Positions 53,779 through 63,900 of a DNA stretch of 64,000 bases are shown here, one piece after another. The notes beneath the pieces were generated by a model, which was not told the origin of the DNA, searched no databases, and saw only the letters and a list, made by a program, of their open reading frames with translations. Source of the stretch: Atherix ibis (taxonomy: Eukaryota > Arthropoda > Insecta > Diptera > Athericidae); the NCBI GenBank assembly GCA_958298945.1, contig OY282609.1, positions 45,289,393-45,353,392 on the forward strand. Reading direction: 5' to 3'. Each line of letters opens with the position of its first letter. Positions within the stretch are counted from its first letter, which is position 1. The translations under genes and the position numbers were made by a program.

Positions 53779-53960
53779 TATTTAAGAGGAATATGAAGTA
53801 GTACGTTTAAGAGGAATATGAAGTAGTATGTTTAAGAGGAATATGAAGTAATATGTTTAAAAGGCATATGAAGTAGTATGTTTAAGAAAAATATGCAGTA
53901 GTATATTTAAGAGGAATATGATGTAGTACGTTTAAGAGGAATATGAAGTAGTATGTTTAA
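53661..53960. repeat. 100-bp four-unit sub-repeat, block 1
   Basis: GGCATATG units occur at exact 100-bp steps (CATATG at 53665, 53765, 53865). The quartet is a GCATATG unit, a GTATATTT unit, a GTACG unit and a GTATG unit. The same spacing begins earlier at 52367 and 52467. Confidence 0.88.
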
Positions 53961-54160
53961 GAGGCATATGAAGTAGTATATTTAAGACTAATATGAAGTA
54001 GTATATTTAAGAGGAATATGAAGTAGTATGTTTAAGAGGAATATGAAGTAGTATATTTTAGAGGAATATGAAGCAGTATATTTAAGAGAAATATGAAGTG
54101 GTATATTTAAGAGGAATATGAAGTAGTATATTTAAGAGGAATATAAAGTAGTTTATTTAA

Positions 54161-54460
54161 GAGGCATATGAAGTAGTATATTTAAGAGGAATATGAAGTA
54201 GTACGTTTAAGAGGAATATGAAGTAGTATGTTTATGAGGAATATGAAGTTATATGTTTGAGAGGCATATGAAGTAGTATATTTAAGAGGAATATGAAGTA
54301 GTACGTTTAAGAGGAATATGAAGTAGTATATTTAAGAGGAATATGAAGTAATATGTTTAAGAGGCATATGAAGTAGTATATTTAAGAGGAATATGAAGTA
54401 GTACGTTTAAGAGGAATATGAAGTAGTATGTTTAAGAGGAATATGAAGTAATATGTTTAA
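54161..54460. repeat. 100-bp four-unit sub-repeat, block 2
   Basis: CATATG at 54165, 54265 and 54365, with GTACG units following in register. Same quartet as block 1, about 500 bp later. Confidence 0.88.
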
Positions 54461-54712
54461 GAGGAATATGAAGTAGTATGTTAAAGAGAAATATGCAGTA
54501 GTATATTTAAGAGGAATATGATGTAGTATGTTTAAGAGGAATATGAAGTAGTATATTTAAGAGGAATATGAAGCAGTATATTTAAGAGAAATATGAAGTT
54601 GTATATTTAAGAGGAATATGAAGTAGTATATTTAAGAGGAATATAAAGTAGTATATTTAAGAGGCATATGAAGTAGTATATTTAAGAGGAATATGAAGTA
54701 GTACGTTTAAGA

Positions 54713-56013
54713 GGAATATGAAGTAGTATGTTTAAGAGGAATATGAAGTAATATGTTTAAGAGGAATATAAAGAAGTATGTTTAAGGGAAATATGCAGTA
54801 GTATATATTTAAGAGGAATATGATGTAGTATGTTTAAGAGGAATATGGAGTGGTATGTTTAAGGGGCATATGAAGTAGTATGTTTAAGAGGAATATGAAG
54901 TAGTATGTTTAAGAGGAATATGAAGTAGTATGTTTAAGAGGAATATGAAGTAGTATGTTTAAGAGGAATATGAAGTAGTATGTTTAAGAGGAATATGAAG
55001 TAGTATGTTTAAGAGGAATATGAAGTAGTATGTTTAAGAGGAATATGAAGTAGTATGTTTAAGGGGAATATGAAACAGTATGTTTAAGAGGAATATGAAG
55101 TAATATGTTTAAGAGGAATATGAAGTATTATGTTTAAGGGGACTATGAAGTAGTATATTTAAGAAGAAAATGAAGTAGTATATTTAAGAGGAATATGAAG
55201 TAGTATTTTTAAAAGGAATATGAAGTAGTATATTTAAGAGGAATATGAAGTAGTATATTTAAGAAAATATAAAGTAGTATAAATTAAGAGGAATATGAAG
55301 TAGTATGTTTAAGAGGAATATGAATTAGTATGTTTGAGAGGAATATGAAGTAGTATGTTTAAGAGGAATATGAAGAAGTATGTTTAAGAGGAATATGAGG
55401 TAGTATATTTAAGAGGAATATGAAGTAGTATGTTTAAGAAGAATATGAAGTAGTATGTGTAAGAGGAATATGAAGTAGTATGTTTAAGAGGAATATGAAG
55501 TAGTATATTTAAGAGGAATATGAAGTAGTATATTTAAGAGGAATATGAAATAGTATATTCGAGAGGAATATGAAGTAGTATATTTAAGAGGAATATGAAG
55601 TAGTATGTTTACGAGCAATATAAAGTAGTATGTTTAAGAGGAATATGAAGTAGTATGTTTAAGAGGAATATGAAGTAGTATGTTTAAGAGGAATATGAAG
55701 TAGTATGTTTAAGAGGAATAGTAAGTAGTATGTTTAAGAGGAATATGAAGTAGTATGTTTAAGAGGAATATGAAGTAGTATGTTTAAGAGGAATATGAAG
55801 TACTATGTTTAAGAGGAATATGAAGTAGTATGTTTAAGGGGAATATGAATTAGCATGTTTAAGAGGAATATGAAATAGTATGTTTAAGAGGATTATGAAG
55901 TGGTATGTTTAGGAGGAATATGAAGTAGTATATTTAAGAAGAATATGAAGTAGTATGTTTAAGAGGAATATGAAGTAATATGTTTAAGAGGAATATGATG
56001 TAGTATGTTTAAG
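54713..56013. repeat. 5,073-bp offset repeat, copy 2
   Basis: Second copy of 49640-50940 with local differences, including the 27-bp TATATATTT unit at 54801 and AAGAAAATGAAG near 55161. Confidence 0.78.
54801..54827. repeat. 27-bp unit with TA insertion
   Basis: GTATATTT becomes GTATATATTT, a two-base TA gain. It is a private change not seen elsewhere in the window. Confidence 0.85.
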
Positions 56014-57335
56014 AGGAATATGAAGTAGTATGTTTAAGAGGCATATGAAGTAGTATGTTTAAGAAGAATATGAAGTAGTATGTTTAAGAGGATTAATAAG
56101 TAGTATGTTTAAGAGGAATATAAAGTAGTATATTTAAGAAAATATGAAGTATTATATTTAAGAGGAATATGAAGTAGTATATTTAAGACTAATATGAAGT
56201 AGTATATTTAAGAGGAATATGAAGTAGTATGTTTAAGAGGAATATGAAGTAGTATATTTAAGAGGAATATGAAGCAGTATATTTAAGAGAAATATGAAGT
56301 TGTATATTTAAGAGGAATATGAAGTAGTATATTTAAGAGGAATATAAAGTAGTATATTTAAGAGGCATATGAAGTAGTATATTTAAGAGGAATATGAAGT
56401 AGTATGTTTAAGAGGAATATGAAGTAGTATGTTTAAGAGGAATATGAAGTAGTATGTTTGAGAGGAATATGAAGTAGTATGTTTAAGAGGAATATGAAGT
56501 AGTATGTTTAAGAGGAATATGAAGTAGTAGGTTTAAGAGTAATATGAAGTAGTATGTTTAAGAGGAATATGAAGTACTATGTTTAAGAGGAATATGAAGT
56601 AGTATGTTTAAGGGGAATATGAACTAGCATGTTTAAGAGGAATATGAAGTAGTATGTTTAAGAGGAATATGAAGTAGTATGCTTAAGAGGAATATGAAGT
56701 AGTATGTTTAAGAGGAATATGAAGTAGTATGTTTAAGAGGAATATAAAGTAGTATGTTTAAGAGGAATATGAAGTAGTATGTTTAAGAGTAATATGAAGT
56801 AGTATGTTGAAGAGGAATATGAAGTAGTACGTTTAAGAGGAATATGAAGTAGTATGTTTAAGAGGATTAATAAGTAGTATGTTTAAGAGAAATATAAAGT
56901 AGTATATTTAAGAAGATATGAAGTATTATATTTAAGAGGAATATGAAGTAGTATATTTAAGACTAATATGAAGTAGTATATTTAAGAGGAATATGAAGTA
57001 GAATGTTTAAGAGGAATATGAAGTAGTATATTTAAGAGGAATATGAAGTAGTATATTTAAGAGAAATATGAAGTTGTATATTTAAGGGGAATATGAAGTA
57101 GTATATTTAAGAGGAGTATAAAGTAGTATATTTAAGAGGCATATGAAGTATTATATTTAAGATGAATATGAAGTAGTACGTTTAAGAGGAATATGAAGTA
57201 GTATGTTTAAGAGGAATATGAAGTAATATGTTTAAGAGGAATATGAAGTAGTATGTTTAAGAGAAATATGCAGTAGTATATATAAGAGGAATATGATGTA
57301 GTATGTTTAAGAGGAATATGAAGTAATATGTTTAA

Positions 57336-58236
57336 GAGGCATATGAAGTAGTATATTTAAGAGGAATATGAAGTAGTACGTTTAAGAGGAATATAAAGTA
57401 GTATGTTTATGAGGAATATGAAGTTATATGTTTAAGAGGCATATGAAATAGTATATTTCAGAGGAATATGAAGTAGTACGTTTAAGAGGAATATGAAGTA
57501 GTATGTTTAAGAGGAATATTGAAGTAATATGTTTAAGAGGAATATGAAGTAGTATGTTTAAGAGGAATATGAAGTAGTATGTTTAAGAGGATTAATAAGT
57601 AGTATGTTTAAGAGGAATATGAAGTAGTATATTTAAGAGGAATATGAAGCAGTATATTTAAGAGAAATATGAAGTTGTATATTTAAGAGGAATATTAAGT
57701 AGTATATTTAAGAGGAATATAAAGTAGTTTATTTAAGAGGCATATGAAGTAGTATATTTAAGAGGAATATGTAGGAGTACGTTTCAGAGGAATATGAAAT
57801 AGTATGTTTATGAGGAATATGAAGTTATATGTTTGAGAGGCATATGAAGTAGTATATTTAAGAGGAATATGAAGTAGTACGTTTAAGAGGAATATGAAGT
57901 AGTATGTTTAAGAGGAATATGAAGTAATTTGTTTAAGAGGCATATGAAGTAGTATATTTAAGAGGAATATGAAGTAGTACGTTTAAGAGGAATATGAAGT
58001 AGTATATTTAAGAGGAATATGAAACAGTATATTTAAGAGAAATATGAAGTTGTATATTTAAGAGGAATATGAAGTAGTATATTTAAGAGGAATATAAAGT
58101 AGTTTATTTAAGAGGCATATGAAGTAGTATATTTAAGAGGAATATGAAGTAGTACGTTTAAGAGGAATATAAAGTAGTATGTTTATGAGGAATATGAAGT
58201 TATATGTTTAAGAGGCATATGAAGTAGTATATTTAA
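57336..58236. repeat. 100-bp four-unit sub-repeat, block 3
   Basis: CATATG at 57340 and 57440, then 57741, 57841 and 57941, then 58116 and 58216. Spacing inside each run is 100 bp. One-base insertions (AATATTGAAG near 57514 and 58291) lie between and beside the runs. Confidence 0.86.
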
Positions 58237-58296
58237 GAGGAATATGATGTAGTACGTTTAAGAGGAATATGAAGTAGTATGTTTAAGAGGAATATT

Positions 58297-59163
58297 GAAG
58301 TAATATGTTTAAAAGGAATATGAAGTAGTATGTTTAAGAGGAATATGAAGTAGTATGTTTAAGAGGAATATGAAGTAGTATGCTTAAGAGGAATATGAAG
58401 TATTATGTTTAAGAGGAATATGAAGTAGTATGTTTAAGAGGAATAAGAAGTAGTATGTTTAAGAGGAAGTAGTATGTTTAAGAGGAATACGAAGTAGTTT
58501 GTTTAAGAGGAATATGAAGTAGTATGTTTAAGAGGAATATGAAGTAGTATGTTTAAGAGGAATATGAAGTAGTATGTTTGAGAGGAATATGAAGTAGTAT
58601 GTTTAAGAGGAATATGAAGTAGTATGCTTAAGAGGAATATGAAGTAGTATGCTTAAGAGGAATATGAATTAGCATGTTTAAGAGGAATATGAAGTAGTAT
58701 GTTTAAGAGGAATATGAAGTAGTATGTTTTAGAGGAATATAAAGTAGTATGTTTAAGAGGAATATGAAGTAGCATGTTTAAGAGTAATATGAAGTAGTAT
58801 GTTTAAGAGGAATATGAAGTAGTACGTTTAAGAGGAATAGGAAGTAGTATGTTTAAGAGGATTAATAAGTTGTATGTTTAAGAGGAATATAAAGTAGTTT
58901 ATTTAAGAAGATATGAAGTATTATATTTAAGAGGAATATGAAGTAGTATGTTTAAGAGGAATATGAAGTAGTATATTTAAGAGGAATATGAAGTAGTATA
59001 TTTAGAGAAATATGAAGTTGTATATTTAAGAGGAATATGAAGTAGTATATTTAATAGGAATATAAACTAGTATATTTAAGAGGCATATGAAGTAGTATAT
59101 TTAAGAGGAATATGAACTGGTACGTTTAAGAGGAATATGAAGTAGTATGTTTAAGAGGAATAT
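58297..59163. repeat. 867-bp tandem repeat, copy 1
   Basis: From GAAGTAATATG at 58297 to the same marker at 59164. The offset to copy 2 is 867 before the short unit at 58453 and 873 after it (AATACGAAG 58486 and 59359; 24-bp unit 58897 and 59770), showing a six-base loss in this copy only. A further base is missing in TTTAGAGAAA near 58999. Confidence 0.88.
58453..58471. repeat. 19-bp unit (six-base deletion)
   Basis: GTATGTTTAAGAGGAAGTA replaces the normal unit, lacking six bases around ATATGA. Copy 2 of the surrounding repeat has the full unit, so the loss happened after the 867-bp duplication. Confidence 0.9.
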
Positions 59164-60087
59164 GAAGTAATATGTTTAAGAGGAACATGAAGTAGTATGT
59201 TTAAGAGGAATATGAAGTAGTATGTTTAAGAGGAATATGAAGTAGTATGCTTAAGAGGAATATGAAGTAGTATGTTTAAGAGGAATATGAAGTAGTATGT
59301 TTAAGAGGAATAAGAAGTATTATGTTTAAGAGGAATATGAAGTAGTATGTTTAAGAGGAATACGAAGTAGTATGTTTAAGAGGAATATGAAGTAGTATGT
59401 TTAAGAGGAATATGAAGTAGTATGTTTAAGAGGAATATGAAGTAGTATGTTTGAGAGGAATATGAAGTAGTATGTTTAAGAGGAATATGAAGTAGTATGT
59501 TTAAGAGGAATATGAAGTAGTATGCTTAAGAGGAATATGAATTAGCATGTTTAAGAGGAATATGAAGTAGTATGTTTAAGAGGAATATGAAGTAGTATGT
59601 TTTAGAGGAATATAAAGTAGTATGTTTAAGAGGAATATGAAGTAGTATGTTTAAGAGTAATATGAAGTAGTATGTTTAAGAGGAATATGAAGTAGTACGT
59701 TTAAGAGGAATAGGAAGTAGTATGTTTCAGAGGATTAATAAGTTGTATGTTTAAGAGGAATATAAAGCAGTTTATTTAAGAAGATATGAAGTATTATATT
59801 TAAGAGGAATATGAAGTAGTATATTTAAGACTAATATGAAGTTGTATATTTAAGAGGAATATGAAGTAGTATGTTTAAGAGGAATATGAAGTAGTATATT
59901 TAAGAGGAATATGAAGTAGTATATTTAAGAGAAATATGAAGTTGTATATTTAAGAGGAATATGAAGTAGTATATTTAATAGGAATATAAACTAGTATATT
60001 TAAGAGGCATATGAAGTAGTATATTTAAGAGGAATATGAACTGGTACGTTTAAGAGGAATATGAAGTAGTATGTTTAAGAGGAATAT
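59164..60087. repeat. 867-bp tandem repeat, copy 2 (924 bp)
   Basis: Matches copy 1 at +867 then +873, then +924 at GAACTGG (59114 and 60038), because it retains two further units including an AAGACTAATATG unit. A third, partial copy starts at 60088. Confidence 0.85.
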
Positions 60088-60368
60088 GAAGTAATATGTT
60101 TAAGAGGAATATGAAGTAGTATGTTTAAGAGGAATATGAAGTAGTATGTTTAAGAGGAATATGAAGTAGTATGCTTAAGAGGAATATGAAGTAGTATGTT
60201 TAAGAGGAATATGAAGTAGTATGTTTAAGAGGAATATAAAGTAGTATGTTTAAGAGGAATATGAAGTAGTATGCTTAAGAGTAATATGAAGTAGTATGTT
60301 TAAGAGGAATATGAAGTAGTACGTTTAAGAGGAATATGAAGTAGTATGTTTAAGAGGATTAATAAGTA

Positions 60369-60395
60369 GTATGTTTAAGAGGAATATAAAGAGTA
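60369..60395. repeat. 27-bp unit with two-base insertion
   Basis: AATATAAAGTAG reads AATATAAAGAGTAG. It is a private dinucleotide gain just before a 24-bp marker unit. Confidence 0.85.
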
Positions 60396-60619
60396 GTATA
60401 TTTAAGAAGATATGAAGTATTATATTTAAGAGGAGTATGAAGTAGTATATTTAAGAGGAATATGAAGTAGTATATTTAAGAGGAATATGAAGTTGTATAT
60501 TTAAGAGGAATATGAAGTAGTATATTTAAGAGGAATATAAAGTAGTTTATTTAAGAGGCATATGAAGTAGTATATTTAAGAGGAATATGAAGTAGTACGT
60601 TTAAGAGGAATAAGAAGTA

Positions 60620-61110
60620 GTATGTTTAAGAGGAATATGAAGTTACATGTTTAAGAGAAATATGACGTAGTATGTTTAAAATGAATATGAAGTAGTATGT
60701 TTAAGAGGAATATGAAGTAGTATGCTTAAGAGGAATATGAAGTAGTATGTTTAAGAGGAATAAGAAGTAGTATATTTAAGAAGAATATGAAGCAGTATGT
60801 TAAAGAGGAATATGAAGTAGTATGTTTAAGAGGATTATGAAGTATTATGTTTAAGAGGAATATGAAGTAGTATATTTAAGAGGAATATGAAGTAGTATGT
60901 TTAAGAGGAATATGAAGTAGTATATTTAAGAGGAATATGAAGTAGAATGTTTAAGAAGAATATGAAGTAGTATGTTTAAGAGGAATATGAAGTAGTATGT
61001 TTAAGAGGAATATGAAGTAGTATGTTTAAGGGGAATATGAAGTAGTATGTTTAAGAGGAATATGAATTAGTATATTTAGGAGTAATATGAAATAGTATAT
61101 TTGAGAGGAA
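60620..61110. repeat. 1,199-bp offset repeat, copy 1
   Basis: TTACATG (60643 and 61842) and GTTAAAG (60799 and 61998) define an offset of 1,199 bp. The block also carries AAGAAGAATATG and GAATTAGTATATTT units in the same order. Confidence 0.85.
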
Positions 61111-61818
61111 TATGAAGTAGTATGTTTAAGAGGAATATGAATTAGTATGTTTAAGAGGAATATGAAGTAGTATGTTTAAGAGGATTATGAAGTATTATGT
61201 TTAAGAGGAATATGAAGTAATATGTTTAAGAGGAATATGAAGTAGTATGTTTAAGAGTAATATGAAGTAGTATGTTTAAGAGGAATGTGAAGTAGTATGC
61301 TTAAGAGGAATATGAAGTAGTATGTTTAAGAGGAATATGAAGTAGTATGTATAAGAGGAATATAAAGTAGTATGTTTAAGAGGAATATGAAGTAGTATGT
61401 TTAAGAGTAATATGAAGTAGTATGTTTAAGAGGAATATGAAGTAGTACGTTTAAGAGGAATATGAAGTAGTATGTTTAAGAGGATTAATAAGTAGTATGT
61501 TTAAGAGGAATATAAAGTAGTATATTTAAGAAGATATGAAGTATTATATTTAAGAGGAGTATGAAGTAGTATATTTAAGACTAATATGAAGTAGTATGTT
61601 TATGAGGAATATGAAGTAGTTTGTTTAAGAGGAATATGAAGTTTTATATTTAAGAGGAATATGAAGTAGTATATTTAAGAGGAATATGAAGTTGTATATT
61701 TAAGAGGAATATGAAGTAGTATATTTAAGAGGAATATAAAGTAGTTTATTTAAGAGGCATATGAAGTAGTATATTTAAGAGGAATATGAAGTAGTACGTT
61801 TAAGAGGAATATGTAGTA

Positions 61819-62309
61819 GTATGTTTAAGAGGAATATGAAGTTACATGTTTAAGAGGAATATGAAGTAGTATGTTTAAGAGGAATATGAAGTAGTATGCT
61901 TAAGAGGAATATGAAGTAGTATGTTTAAGAGGAAGATGAAGGAGTATGTTTAAGAGGAATAAGAAGTAGTATATTTAAGAAGAATATGAAGCAGTATGTT
62001 AAAGAGGAATATGAAGTAGTATGTTTAAGAGGATTATGAAGTATTATGTTTAAGAGGAATATGAAGTAGTATATTTAAGAGGAATATGAAGTAGTATGTT
62101 TAAGAGGAATATGAAGTAGTATATTTAAGAGGAATATGAAGTAGAATGTTTAAGAAGAATATGAAGTAGTATGTTTAAGAGGAATATGAAGTAGTATGTT
62201 TAAGAGGAATATGAAGTAGTATGTTTAAGAGGAATATGAAGTAGTATGTTTAAGAGGAATATGAATTAGTATATTCAAGAGTAATATGAAATAGTATATT
62301 TGAGAGGAA
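61819..62309. repeat. 1,199-bp offset repeat, copy 2
   Basis: Second copy of 60620-61110. Its last units (AGTAATATGAAATAG, TTTGAG) are duplicated again 225 bp later (GTAATATG at 62281 and 62506). Confidence 0.85.
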
Positions 62310-62820
62310 TATGAAGTAGTATATTTAAGAGGAATATGAAGTAGTATGTTTAAGAGGAATATAAAGTAGAATGTTTGAAAGGAATATGAAGTAGTATGTT
62401 TAAGAGGAATATGAAGTAGTATATTTAAGAGGAATAAGAAGTAGTATGTTTAAGAGGAATATGAAGTAGTATGTTTAAGAGGAATATGAATTAGTATATT
62501 TAAGAGTAATATGAAATAGTATATTTGAGAGGAATATGAAGTAGTATATTTAAGAGGAATATGAAGTAGTATGTTTAAGAGGAATATGAAGTAGAATGTT
62601 TGAGAAGAATATGAAGTAGTATGTTTAAGAGGAATATGAAGTAGTATATTTAAGAGGAATATGAAGTAGTATGTTTAAGGGGAATATGAATTAGCATGTT
62701 TGAGAGGAATATAAAGTAGTATTTTAAGAGGAATATGAAGTAGTATGTTTAAGAGGAATATGAAGTAGTATGTTTAAGAGTAATATGAAGTAGTATGTTT
62801 AAGAGGAATATGAAGTAGTA

Positions 62821-63100
62821 CGTTTAAGAGGAATATGAAGTAGTATGCTTAAGAGGAATATGAAGTAGTATGTTTAAGAGGAATAAGAAGTAGTATGTTT
62901 AAGAGGAATATGAAGCAGTATGTTTAAGAGGAATATGAAGTAGTATGTTTAAGAGGAATATGAAGTAGTATGTTTAAGAGGAATATGAAGTAGTATGTTT
63001 AAGAGGAATAAGAAGTAGTATGTTTAAGAGGAATATAAAGTAGTATGTTTAAGAGGCATATGAAGTAGTATATTTAAGAGGCATATGAAGTTGAACGTTT
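62821..63100. repeat. 800-bp offset repeat, copy 1
   Basis: CGTTTAAG followed by a GCTTAAG unit, an AATAAG unit and a GAAGCAG unit recur 800 bp (32 units) downstream. GTTGAACG units at about 63091 and 63191 give a nearby 100-bp repeat. Confidence 0.82.
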
Positions 63101-63620
63101 AAGAGGAATATGAAGTAGTATGTCTAAGAGGAATATGACGTAGTATGTTTAAGAGGAATATGAAGTAGTATATTTAAGAGGAATATGAAGTTGAACGTTT
63201 AAGAGGAATATGAAGTAGTATGTCTAAGAGGAATATGACGTAGTATGTTTAAGAGGAATATGAAGTAGTATGCTTAAGAGGAATATGAAGTAGTATGTTT
63301 AAGAGGAATATGAAGTAGTATGTTTAAGAGGAATATGAAGTACTATGTTCAAGAGGAATATAAAGTAGTATATTTAAGAGGCATATAAAGTAGTATATTT
63401 AAGAGGAATATGAAGTAGTATGTTTAAGAGGAATATGAAGTAGTATGTTTAAGAGGAATATGAAGTAGTATGTTTAAGAGGAATAAGAAGTAGTATGTTT
63501 CAGAGGATTATGAAGTAGTATGTTTAAGAGGCATGTGAAGTAGTATGTTTAATAGGAATATGAAGTAGCATGTTTAAGAGTAATATGAAGTAGTATGTTA
63601 AAGAGGAATATGAAGTAGTA

Positions 63621-63900
63621 CGTTTAAGAGGAATATGAAGTAGTATGCTTAAGAGGAATATGAAGTAGTATGTTTAAGAGGAATAAGTAGTAGTATGTTT
63701 AAGAGGAATATGAAGCAGTATGTTTAAGAGGAATATGAAGTAGTATGTTTAAGAGGAATATGAAGTAGTATGTTTAAGAGGAATATGAAGTAGTATGTTT
63801 AAGAGGAATATGAAGTAGTATGTTTAAGAGGAATATAAAGTAGTATATTTAAGAGGCATATGAAGTAGTATATTTAAGAGGCATATGAAGTAGTATATTT
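63621..63900. repeat. 800-bp offset repeat, copy 2
   Basis: Copy of 62821-63100; one difference is AATAAGTAG near 63681 for AATAAGAAG. The array continues past this point to the window end. Confidence 0.82.

Noticed and set aside
53661..54460. Inverted repeats or a palindrome around CATATG
   Set aside because: CATATG is a six-base palindrome, but the flanks are direct repeats of the satellite; no strand inversion was seen anywhere in the window.
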